Assembly (NCBI GenBank): GCA_026874595.1 | Contig: CM049310.1 | Coordinates: 89,661,556 to 89,725,555, forward strand | Reading direction: 5' to 3' | Length of the DNA: 64,000 bases | Source of the DNA: Sipunculus nudus | Taxonomy: Eukaryota; Annelida; Sipuncula; Golfingiida; Sipunculidae | Shown: positions 51,960 to 63,638 of the stretch, one piece after another | Position numbering within the stretch: the stretch's first letter is position 1 | Layout: every line of letters begins with the position of its first letter | The notes under the pieces: generated by a model | Database searches by the model: none | Told to the model about the DNA's origin: nothing | The model's input: the letters and a program-made list of their open reading frames with translations, nothing else | Made by a program: the position numbers and the translations under genes

Positions 51960-54900
51960 CCGAAAATTCATAATATCTCCTTAAGAAAAAGCAGAATTAT
52001 ACATTTCTGATTTTGATTGAACGAATTTGCTCTTTATTTTTATATTCATGTGCACGAACAGGCACTGTTATGTAGCCGGGGAACTAGTCTTCGTCCCTAT
52101 GGGTCATAATCGTGTTTAAATTTGGGAGAATACATCATTTATGTGGTGTTTTTACAATAAGCAAAGCATAAGCAAAACATAAACAAAGTGTAAGCAAAGG
52201 AATTAGGACTTCATAAATGCGATTTTCGACCGTTTTCTGAAGTTATAATGTATTATTCGACATGTCAGGAGTCTTATTTATGACAGAAATTGTGCAAAAC
52301 AGTAAAGATATTGAGATCAAATCAGAAAATAGGTCCTGAAAATCCATAATATCCAATTGATAAAAAAATGCAGAATTATACATTTCTGATTTTGATTGAA
52401 CGAATTTGCTCTTTATTTTTATATTCATGTGCACGAACAGGCACTGTTATGTAGCCCGGGAACTAGTCTTCGTCCCTATATGTCGAAATCGTGTTTAAAT
52501 TTAGGAGAATACATCATTTATGTGGTGTTTTTACAATAAGCAAGGCATAAGCAAAACGTAGACAAAGTGTAAGCAAAGGAATTAGGACTTCATAAATGAG
52601 ATTTTCGACCGTTTTTTGAAGTTATAATGTATTATTCGACGTTTCAGGAGTCTTATTTATGACAGAAATCGTGCAAAACACCAGAGATATTGTGATCAAG
52701 TGAGAAAATAGGTCCCGAAAATCCATAATATCTCCTTAAGAAAAAGCAGAATTATACATTTCTGATTTTGATTGAACGAATTTGCTCTTTATTTTTATAT
52801 TCATGTGCACGAACAGGCACTGTTATGTAGCCCGGGAACTAGTCTTCGTCCCTATGGGTCAAAATCGTGTTTAAATTTAGGAGAATACATCATTATTTGT
52901 GGTGTTTTTACAATAAGCAAGGTATAAGCAAAACGTAGACAAAGTGTAAGCAAAGGAATTAGGACTTCATAAATGAGATTTTCGACCGTTTATTGAAGTT
53001 ATAATGTATTATTCAACTTGTCAGGAGTCTTATTTATGACAGAAATCGTGCAAATCAGTAGAGATATTGTGATCAAATCAGAAAATAGGTCCCGAAAATC
53101 CATAATATCCAATTGAGAAAAATGCAGAATTATACATTTCTGATTTAGATTGAACGAATTTGCTCTTTATTTTTATATTCATGAGCACGAACAGGCACTG
53201 TTATGTAGCCGGAGAACTAATCTTCGTCCCTATTTGTCAAAATCGTGTTTAAATTTGAGAGAATACATCATGTATGTGGTGTTTTTACATTAAGCAAAGC
53301 ATAAGCAAAACGTAAACAAAGTGTAAGCAAAGGAATTAGGACTTCATAAATGCGATTTTCGACCGTTTTCTGAAGTTATAATGTATTATTCGACGTGTCA
53401 GGAGTCTTATTTAAGACAGAAATCGTGCAAAACACTAGAGATATTGTGATCAAGTGAGAAAATAGGTCCCGAAAATCCATAATATCTCCTTAAGAAAAAG
53501 CAGAATTATACATTTCTGATTTTGATTGAACGAATTTGCTCTTTATTTTTATATTCATGTGCACGAACAGGCACTGTTATGTAGCCCGGGAACTAGTCTT
53601 CGTCCCTATATGTCAAAATCGTGTTTAAATTTAGGAGAATACATCATTTATGTGGTGTTTTTACAATAAGCAAGGCATAAGCAAAACGTAGACAAAGTGT
53701 AAGCAAAGGAATTAGGACTTCATAAATGAGATTTTCGACCGTTTTTTGAAGTTATAATGTATTATTCGACGTTTCAGGAGTCTTATTTATGACAGAAATC
53801 GTGCAAAACACCAGAGATATTGTGATCAAGTGAGAAAATAGGTCCCGAAAATCCATAATATCTCCTTAAAAAAAGCAGAATTATACATTTCTGATTTTGA
53901 TTGAACGAATTTGCCCTTTATTTTTATATTCATGTGCACGAACAGGCACTGTTATGTAGCCCGGGTACTAGTCTTCGTCCCTATGGGTCATAATCGTGTT
54001 TAAATTTGGGAGAATACATCATTTATGTGGTATTTTTACAATAAGCAAAGCATAAGCAAAACATAAACAAAGTGTAAGCAAAGGAATTAGGACTTCATAA
54101 ATGCGATTTTCGACCGTTTTCTGAAGTTATAATGTATTATTCGACATGTCAGGAGTCTTATTTATGACAGAAATTGTGCAAAACAGTAAAGATATTGAGA
54201 TCAAATCAGAAAATAGGTCCTGAAAATCCATAATATCCAATTGATAAAAAAATGCAGAATTATACATTTCTGATTTTGATTGAACGAATTTGCTCTTTAT
54301 TTTTATATTCATGTTCACGAACAGGCACTGTTATGTAGCCCGGGAACTAGTCTTCGTCCCTATATGTCGAAATCGTGTTTAAATTTAGGAGAATACATCA
54401 TTTATGTGGTGTTTTTACAATAAGCAAGGCATAAGCAAAACGTAGACAAAGTGTAAGCAAAGGAATTAGGACTTCATAAATGAGATTTTCGACCGTTTTT
54501 TGAAGTTATAATGTATTATTCGACGTTTCAGGAGTCTTATTTATGACAGAAATCGTGCAAAACACCAGAGATATTGTGATCAAGTGAGAAAATAGGTCCC
54601 GAAAATCCATAATATCTCCTTAAGAAAAAGCAGAATTATACATTTCTGATTTTGATTGAACGAATTTGCTCTTTATTTTTATATTCATGTGCACGAACAG
54701 GCACTGTTATGTAGCCCGGGAACTAGTCTTCGTCCCTATGGGTCAAAATCGTGTTTAAATTTAGGAGAATACATCATTATTTGTGGTGTTTTTACAATAA
54801 GCAAGGTATAAGCAAAACGTAGACAAAGTGTAAGCAAAGGAATTAGGACTTCATAAATGAGATTTTCGACCGTTTATTGAATTTATAATGTATTTATCAA

Positions 54901-56106
54901 CTTGTCAGGAGTCTTATTTATGACAGAAATCGTGCAAATCAGTAGAGATATTGTGATCAAGTGAGAAAATAGGTCCCGAAAATCCATAATATCTCCTTAA
55001 GAAAAAGCAGAATTATACATTTCTGATTTTGATTGAACGAATTTGCTCTTTATTTTTATATTCATGTGCCCGAACAGGCACTGTTATGTAGCCCGGGAAC
55101 TAGTCTTCGTCCCTATATGTCAAAATCGTGTTTAAATTTAGGAGAATACATCATTTATGTGGTGTTTTTACAATAAGCAAGGCATAAGCAAAACGTAGAC
55201 AAAGTGTAAGCAAAGGAATTAGGACTTCATAAATGAGATTTTCGACCGTTTTTTGAAGTTATAATGTATTATTCGACGTTTCAGGATTCTTATTTATGAC
55301 AGAAATCGTGCAAAACACCAGAGATATTGTGATCAAATGAGAAAATAGGTCCCGAAAATCCATAATATCTCCTTAAAAAAAGCAGAATTATACATTTCTG
55401 ATTTTGATTGAACGAATTTGCCCTTTATTTTTATATTCATGTGCACGAACAGGCACTGTTATGTAGCCCGGGTACTAGTCTTCGTCCCTACGGGTCAAAA
55501 TCGTGTTTAAATTTAGGAGAATACATCATTTATGTGGTGTTTTTACAATAAGCAAAGCATAAGCAAAACGTAGACAAAGTGTAAGCAAAGGAATTAGGAC
55601 TCCATAAATGAGATTTTCGACCGTTTATTGAAGTTATAATGTATTATTCAACTTGTCAGGAGTCTTATTTATGACAGAAATCGTGCAAAACAGTAGAGAT
55701 ATTGAGATCAAATCAGAAAATAGGTCCTGAAAATCCATAATATCCAATTGATAAAAAAATGCAGAATTATACATTTCTGATTTTGATTGAACGAATTTGC
55801 TCTTTATTTTTATATTCATGTGCACGAACAGGCACTGTTATGTAGCCCGGGAACTAGTCTTCGTCCCTATGGGTCAAAATCGTGTTTAAATTTAGGAGAA
55901 TACATCATTATTTGTGGTGTTTTTACAATAAGCAAGGTATAAGCAAAACGTAGACAAAGTGTAAGCAAAGGAATTAGGACTTCATAAATGAGATTTTCGA
56001 CCGTTTATTGAAGTTATAATGTATTATTCAACTTGTCAGGAGTCTTATTTATGACAGAAATCGTGCAAATCAGTAGAGATATTGTGATCAAATCAGAAAA
56101 TAGGTC
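51960..56106. repeat. Transition zone: irregular order of right-family variants
   Basis: Eleven monomers starting at 51,960, 52,336, 52,715, 53,092, 53,469, 53,845, 54,220, 54,599, 54,976, 55,352 and 55,727. Types in order are T, B', C, A, B, T', B', C, B, D, C'. B has tatatgtc, gcaaggcataag and gacgtttcagg; C has cattatttgtgg, gcaaggtataag and caaatcag; A has gatttagattg, ccggagaactaatc, tatttgtc and catgtatg. T and T' carry left-like bodies with acataaac and gacatgtc. Positions 52,149-52,997 repeat at 54,033-54,881 (offset 1,884 bp, 5 monomers) with one noticed change (ttcacg near 54,315). Confidence 0.8.
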
Positions 56107-57236
56107 CCGAAAATCCATAATATCCAATTGAGAAAAATGCAGAATTATACATTTCTGATTTAGATTGAACGAATTTGCTCTTTATTTTTATATTCATGTG
56201 CACGAACAGGCACTGTTATGTAGCCGGAGAACTAATCTTCGTCCCTATTTGTCAAAATCGTGTTTAAATTTGAGAGAATACATCATGTATGTGGTGTTTT
56301 TACAATAAGCAAAGCATAAGCAAAACGTAAACAAAGTGTAAGCAAAGGAATTAGGACTTCATAAATGCGATTTTCGACCGTTTTCTGAAGTTATAATGTA
56401 TTATTCGACGTGTCAGGAGTCTTATTTAAGACAGAAATCGTGCAAAACACTAGAGATATTGTGATCAAGTGAGAAAATAGGTCCCGAAAATCCATAATAT
56501 CTCCTTAAGAAAAAGCAGAATTATACATTTCTGATTTTGATTGAACGAATTTGCTCTTTATTTTTATATTCATGTGCACGAACAGGCACTGTTATGTAGC
56601 CCGGGAACTAGTCTTCGTCCCTATATGTCAAAATCGTGTTTAAATTTAGGAGAATACATCATTTATGTGGTGTTTTTACAATAAGCAAGGCATAAGCAAA
56701 ACGTAGACAAAGTGTAAGCAAAGGAATTAGGACTTCATAAATGAGATTTTCGACCGTTTTTTGAAGTTATAATGTATTATTCGACGTTTCAGGAGTCTTA
56801 TTTATGATAGAAATCGTGCAAAACACCAGAGATATTGTGATCAAGTGAGAAAATAGGTCCCGAAAATCCATAATATCTCCTTAAGAAAAAGCAGAATTAT
56901 ACATTTCTGATTTTGATTGAACGAATTTGCTCTTTATTTTTATATTCATGTGCACGAACAGGCACTGTTATGTAGCCCGGGAACTAGTCTTCGTCCCTAT
57001 GGGTCAAAATCGTGTTTAAATTTAGGAGAATACATCATTATTTGTGGTGTTTTTACAATAAGCAAGGTATAAGCAAAACGTAGACAAAGTGTAAGCAAAG
57101 GAATAAGGACTTCATAAATGAGATTTTCGACCGTTTATTGAAGTTATAATGTATTATTCAACTTGTCAGGAGTCTTATTTATGACAGAAATCGTGCAAAT
57201 CAGTAGAGATATTGTGATCAAATCAGAAAATAGGTC
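56107..57236. repeat. Trimer HOR unit A-B-C (1,130 bp)
   Basis: Monomers A (56,107, 377 bp), B (56,484, 376 bp) and C (56,860, 377 bp). A: ccggagaac, tatttgtc, catgtatg and ttaagacag. B: cccgggaac, tatatgtc, gcaaggcataag, gacgtttcagg and caccagag. C: tatgggtcaaaatc, cattatttgtgg, gcaaggtataag and caaatcag. B here has a private tatgatag near 56,803. This is the first regular copy of the HOR that fills the rest of the window. Confidence 0.88.
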
Positions 57237-59118
57237 CCGAAAATCCATAATATCCAATTGAGAAAAATGCAGAATTATACATTTCTGATTTAGATTGAAC
57301 GAATTTGCTCTTTATTTTTATATTCATGTGCACGAACAGGCACTGTTATGTAGCCGGAGAACTAATCTTCGTCCCTATTTGTCAAAATCGTGTTTAAATT
57401 TGAGAGAATACATCATGTATGTGGTGTTTTTACAATAAGCAAAGCATAAGCAAAACGTAAACAAAGTGTAAGCAAAGGAATTAGGACTTCATAAATGTGA
57501 TTTTCGACCGTTTTCTGAAGTTATAATGTATTATTCGACGTGTCAGGAGTCTAATTTAAGACAGAAATCGTGCAAAACACTAGAGATATTGTGATCAAGT
57601 GAGAAAATAGGTCCCGAAAATCCATAATATCTCCTTAAGAAAAAGCAGAATTATACATTTCTGATTTTGATTGAACGAATTTGCTCTTTATTTTTATATT
57701 CATGTGCACGAACAGGCACTGTTATGTAGCCCGGGAACTAGTCTTCGTCCCTATATGTCAAAATCGTGTTTAAATTTAGGAGAATACATCATTTATGTGG
57801 TGTTTTTACAATAAGCAAGGCATAAGCAAAACGTAGACAAAGTGTAAGCAAAGGAATTAGGACTTCATAAATGAGATTTTCGACCGTTTTTTGAAGTTAT
57901 AATGTATTATTCGACGTTTCAGGAGTCTTATTTATGACAGAAATCGTGCAAAACACCAGAGATATTGTGATCAAGTGAGAAAATAGGTCCCGAAAATCCA
58001 TAATATCTCCTTAAGAAAAAGCAGAATTATACATTTCTGATTTTGATTGAACGAATTTGCTCTTTATTTTTATATTCATGTGCACGAACAGGCACTGTTA
58101 TGTAGCCGGAGAACTAATCTTCGTCCCTATTTGTCAAAATCGTGTTTAAATTTGAGAGAATACATCATGTATGTGGTGTTTTTACAATAAGCAAAGCATA
58201 AGCAAAACGTAAACAAAGTGTAAGCAAAGGAATTAGGACTTCATAAATGCGATTTTCGACCGTTTTCTGAAGTTATAATGTATTATTCGACGTGTCAGGA
58301 GTCTTATTTAAGACAGAAATCGTGCAAAACACTAGAGATATTGTGATCAAGTGAGAAAATAGGTCCCGAAAATCCATAATATCTCCTTAAGAAAAAGCAG
58401 AATTATACATTTCTGATTTTGATTGAACGAATTTGCTCTTTATTTTTATATTCATGTGCACGAACAGGCACTGTTATGTAGCCCGGGAACTAGTCTTCGT
58501 CCCTATATGTCAAAATCGTGTTTAAATTTAGGAGAATACATCATTTATGTGGTGTTTTTACAATAAGCAAGGCATAAGCAAAACGTAGACAAAGTGTAAG
58601 CAAAGGAATTAGGACTTCATAAATGAGATTTTCGACCGTTTTTTGAAGTTATAATGTATTATTCGACGTTTCAGGAGTCTTATTTATGACAGAAATCGTG
58701 CAAAACACCAGAGATATTGTGATCAAGTGAGAAAATAGGTCCCGAAAATCCATAATATCTCCTTAAGAAAAAGCAGAATAATACATTTCTGATTTTGATT
58801 GAACGAATTTGCTCTTTATTTTTATATTCATGTGCACGAACAGGCACTGTTATGTAGCCCGGGAACTAGTCTTCGTCCCTATGGGTCAAAATCGTGTTTA
58901 AATTTAGGAGAATACATCATTATTTGTGGTGTTTTTACAATAAGCAAGGTATAAGCAAAACGTAGACAAAGTGTAAGCAAAGGAATTAGGACTTCATAAA
59001 TGAGATTTTCGACCGTTTATTGAATTTATAATGTATTATTCAACTTGTCAGGAGTCTTATTTATGACAGAAATCGTGCAAATCAGTAGAGATATTGTGAT
59101 CAAATCAGAAAATAGGTC
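57237..59118. repeat. Irregular HOR stretch A-B-(C/A)-B-C
   Basis: Monomers start at 57,237 (A), 57,614 (B), 57,990 (C/A hybrid), 58,366 (B) and 58,742 (C). One monomer is missing relative to two full trimers: 1,882 bp instead of about 2,260. The A at 57,237 has private aaatgtgatt and gtctaattta changes; aaatgtgatt recurs in the A at 59,119. Confidence 0.85.
57990..58365. repeat. C/A hybrid monomer
   Basis: The start has the C-type ctccttaagaaaaagc linker and gattttgattg, while from 58,103 on it is A-type: ccggagaac, tatttgtc, catgtatg and ttaagacag. The switch lies between the linker and position 58,103. This is the footprint expected of an unequal exchange between a C and the following A, which deletes one monomer length while keeping the 376-bp phase. 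Confidence 0.85.
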
Positions 59119-60248
59119 CCGAAAATCCATAATATCCAATTGAGAAAAATGCAGAATTATACATTTCTGATTTAGATTGAACGAATTTGCTCTTTATTTT
59201 TATATTCATGTGCACGAACAGGCACTGTTATGTAGCCGGAGAACTAATCTTCGTCCCTATTTGTCAAAATCGTGTTTAAATTTGAGAGAATACATCATGT
59301 ATGTGGTGTTTTTACAATAAGCAAAGCATAAGCAAAACGTAAACAAAGTGTAAGCAAAGGAATTAGGACTTCATAAATGTGATTTTCGACCGTTTTCTGA
59401 AGTTATAATGTATTATTCGACGTGTCAGGAGTCTTATTTAAGACAGAAATCGTGCAAAACACTAGAGATATTGTGATCAAGTGAGAAAATAGGTCCCGAA
59501 AATCCATAATATCTCCTTAAGAAAAAGCAGAATTATACATTTCTGATTTTGATTGAACGAATTTGCTCTTTATTTTTATATTCATGTGCACGAACAGGCA
59601 CTGTTATGTAGCCCGGGAACTAGTCTTCGTCCCTATATGTCAAAATCGTGTTTAAATTTAGGAGAATACATCATTTATGTGGTGTTTTTACAATAAGCAA
59701 GGCATAAGCAAAACGTAGACAAAGTGTAAGCAAAGGAATTAGGACTTCATAAATGAGATTTTCGACCGTTTTTTGAAGTTATAATGTATTATTCGACGTT
59801 TCAGGAGTCTTATTTATGACAGAAATCGTGCAAAACACCAGAGATATTGTGATCAAGTGAGAAAATAGGTCCCGAAAATCCATAATATCTCCTTAAGAAA
59901 AAGCAGAATTATACATTTCTGATTTTGATTGAACGAATTTGCTCTTTATTTTTATATTCATGTGCACGAACAGGCACTGTTATGTAGCCCGGGAACTAGT
60001 CTTCGTCCCTATGGGTCAAAATCGTGTTTAAATTTAGGAGAATACATCATTATTTGTGGTGTTTTTACAATAAGCAAGGTATAAGCAAAACGTAGACAAA
60101 GTGTAAGCAAAGGAATTAGGACTTCATAAATGAGATTTTCGACCGTTTATTGAAGTTATAATGTATTATTCAACTTGTCAGGAGTCTTATTTATGACAGA
60201 AATCGTGCAAATCAGTAGAGATATTGTGATCAAATCAGAAAATAGGTC
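59119..60248. repeat. Trimer HOR unit A-B-C (1,130 bp)
   Basis: A at 59,119, B at 59,496 and C at 59,872, with the same diagnostic variants as 56,107-57,236. The preceding C (58,742) carries gaatttataatg and cagaataatac, shared with the C at 61,002 but not with the C at 59,872. Alternate C copies therefore resemble each other, hinting at a six-monomer period above the trimer. Confidence 0.88.
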
Positions 60249-61378
60249 CCGAAAATCCATAATATCCAATTGAGAAAAATGCAGAATTATACATTTCTGG
60301 TTTAGATTGAACGAATTTGCTCTTTATTTTTATATTCATGTGCACGAACAGGCACTGTTATGTAGCCGGAGAACTAATCTTCGTCCCTATTTGTCAAAAT
60401 CGTGTTTAAATTTGAGAGAATACATCATGTATGTGGTGTTTTTACAATAAGCAAAGCATAAGCAAAACGTAAACAAAGTGTAAGCAAAGGAATTAGGACT
60501 TCATAAATGCGATTTTCGACCGTTTTCTGAAGTTATAATGTATTATTCGACGTGTCAGGAGTCTTATTTAAGACAGAAATCGTGCAAAACACTAGAGATA
60601 TTGTGATCAAGTGAGAAAATAGGTCCCGAAAATCCATAATATCTCCTTAAGAAAAAGCAGAATTATACATTTCTGATTTTGATTGAACGAATTTGCTCTT
60701 TATTTTTATATTCATGTGCACGAACAGGCACTGTTATGTAGCCCGGGAACTAGTCTTCGTCCCTATATGTCAAAATCGTGTTTAAATTTAGGAGAATACA
60801 TCATTTATGTGGTGTTTTTACAATAAGCAAGGCATAAGCAAAACGTAGACAAAGTGTAAGCAAAGGAATTAGGACTTCATAAATGAGATTTTCGACCGTT
60901 TTTTGAAGTTATAATGTATTATTCGACGTTTCAGGAGTCTTATTTATGACAGAAATCGTGCAAAACACCAGAGATATTGTGATCAAGTGAGAAAATAGGT
61001 CCCGAAAATCCATAATATCTCCTTAAGAAAAAGCAGAATAATACATTTCTGATTTTGATTGAACGAATTTGCTCTTTATTTTTATATTCATGTGCACGAA
61101 CAGGCACTGTTATGTAGCCCGGGAACTAGTCTTCGTCCCTATGGGTCAAAATCGTGTTTAAATTTAGGAGAATACATCATTATTTGTGGTGTTTTTACAA
61201 TAAGCAAGGTATAAGCAAAACGTAGACAAAGTGTAAGCAAAGGAATTAGGACTTCATAAATGAGATTTTCGACCGTTTATTGAATTTATAATGTATTATT
61301 CAACTTGTCAGGAGTCTTATTTATGACAGAAATCGTGCAAATCAGTAGAGATATTGTGATCAAATCAGAAAATAGGTC
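60249..61378. repeat. Trimer HOR unit A-B-C (1,130 bp)
   Basis: A at 60,249, B at 60,626 and C at 61,002. The A carries ctggtttag near 60,298, which is shared with the A at 62,886; the intervening A at 61,379 has ctgatttag. The C carries cagaataatac and gaatttataatg, like the C at 58,742. Confidence 0.88.
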
Positions 61379-62885
61379 CCGAAAATCCATAATATCCAAT
61401 TGAGAAAAATGCAGAATTATACATTTCTGATTTAGATTGAACGTATTTGCTCTTTATTTTTATATTCATGTGCACGAACAGGCACTGTTATGTAGCCGGA
61501 GAACTAATCTTCGTCCCTATTTGTCAAAATCGTGTTTAAATTTGAGAGAATACATCATGTATGTGGTGTTTTTACATTAAGCAAAGCATAAGCAAAACGT
61601 AAACAAAGTGTAAGCAAAGGAATTAGGACTTCATAAATGCGATTTTCGACCGTTTTCTGAAGTTATAATGTATTATTCGACGTGTCAGGAGTCTTATTTA
61701 AGACAGAAATCGTGCAAAACACTAGAGATATTGTGATCAAGTGAGAAAATAGGTCCCGAAAATCCATAATATCTCCTTAAGAAAAAGCAGAATTATACAT
61801 TTCTGATTTTGATTGAACGAATTTGCTCTTTATTTTTATATTCATGTGCACGAACATGCACTGTTATGTAGCCCGGGAACTAGTCTTCGTCCCTATATGT
61901 CAAAATCGTGTTTAAATTTAGGAGAATACATCATTTATGTGGTGTTTTTACAATAAGCAAGGCATAAGCAAAACGTAGACAAAGTGTAAGCAAAGGAATT
62001 AGGACTTCATAAATGAGATTTTCGACCGTTTTTTGAAGTTATAATGTATTATTCGACGTTTCAGGAGTCTTATTTATGACAGAAATCGTGCAAAACACCA
62101 GAGATATTGTGATCAAGTGAGAAAATAGGTCCCGAAAATCCATAATATCTCCTTAAAAAAAGCAGAATTATACATTTCTGATTTTGATTGAACGAATTTG
62201 CTCTTTATTTTTATATTCATGTGCACGAACAGGCACTGTTATGTAGCCCGGGTACTAGTCTTCGTCCCTACGGGTCAAAATCGTGTTTAAATTTAGGAGA
62301 ATACATCATTTATGTGGTGTTTTTACAATAAGCAAAGCATAAGCAAAACGTAGACAAAGTGTAAGCAAAGGAATTAGGACTCCATAAATGAGATTTTCGA
62401 CCGTTTATTGAAGTTATAATGTCTTATTCGACGTGTCAGGAGTCTTATTTATGACAGAAATTGTGCAAAACAGGAGAGATATTGAGATCAAATCAGAAAA
62501 TAGGTCCCAAAAATCCATAATATCCCATTAAGAAAAAAAACAGAATTATACATTTCTGAATTTGATTGAAAGAATTTGCTATTTATTTTTATATTCATGT
62601 GCACGAACAGGCACTGTTATGTAGCCCGGGAACTAGTCTTCGTCCCTATGGGTCAAAATCGTGTTTAAATTTAGGAGAATACATCATTATTTGTGGTGTT
62701 TTTACAATAAGCAAGGTATAAGCAAAACGTAGACAAAGTGTAAGCAAAGGAATTAGGACTTCATAAATGAGATTTTCGACCGTTTATTGAAGTTATAATG
62801 TATTATTCAACTTGTCAGGAGTCTTATTTATGACACAAATCGTGCAAATCAGTAGAGATATTGTGATCAAATCAGAAAATAGGTC
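61379..62885. repeat. Expanded HOR unit A-B-D-C (1,507 bp)
   Basis: A at 61,379, B at 61,756, an extra D monomer at 62,132 and a divergent C at 62,507. D has cccgggtact, tacgggtc and actccataaatgag, like the D at 55,352. It continues with gtcttattcgacgtg and attgtgcaaaacagg, and its 3' end is unlike the earlier D. The C has several private changes (cccattaagaaaaaaaac linker, ctgaatttg, gaaagaatttgctattt), making it one of the most diverged monomers here. Confidence 0.85.
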
Positions 62886-63638
62886 CCGAAAATCCATAAT
62901 ATCCAATTGAGAAAAATGCAGAATTATACATTTCTGGTTTAGATTGAACGAATTTGCTCTTTATTTTTATATTCATGTGCACGAACAGGCACTGTTATGT
63001 AGCCGGAGAACTAATCTTCGTCCCTATTTGTCAAAATCGTGTTTAAATTTGAGAGAATACATCATGTATGTGGTGTTTTTACAATAAGCAAAGCATAAGC
63101 AAAACGTAAACAAAGTGTAAGCAAAGGAATTAGGACTTCATAAATGCGATTTTCGACCGTTTTCTGAAGTTATAATGTATTATTCGACGTGTCAGGAGTC
63201 TTATTTAAGACAGAAATCGTGCAAAACACTAGAGATATTGTGATCAAGTGAGAAAATAGGTCCCGAAAATCCATAATATCTCCTTAAGAAAAAGCAGAAT
63301 TATACATTTCTGATTTTGATTGAACGAATTTGCTCTTTATTTTTATATTCATGTGCACGAACAGGCACTGTTATGTAGCCCGGGAACTAGTCTTCGTCCC
63401 TATATGTCAAAATCGTGTTTAAATTTAGGAGAATACATCATTTATGTGGTGTTTTTACAATAAGCAAGGCATAAGCAAAACGTAGACAAAGTGTAAGCAA
63501 AGGAATTAGGACTTCATAAATGAGATTTTCGACCGTTTTTTGAAGTTATAATGTATTATTCGACGTTTCAGGAGTCTTATTTATGACAGAAATCGTGCAA
63601 AACACCAGAGATATTGTGATCAAGTGAGAAAATAGGTC
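62886..63638. repeat. HOR monomers A-B of the last unit
   Basis: A at 62,886 (with ctggtttag) and B at 63,263, both with the standard diagnostic variants. The expected C is replaced by the chimeric monomer that begins at 63,639. Confidence 0.85.
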
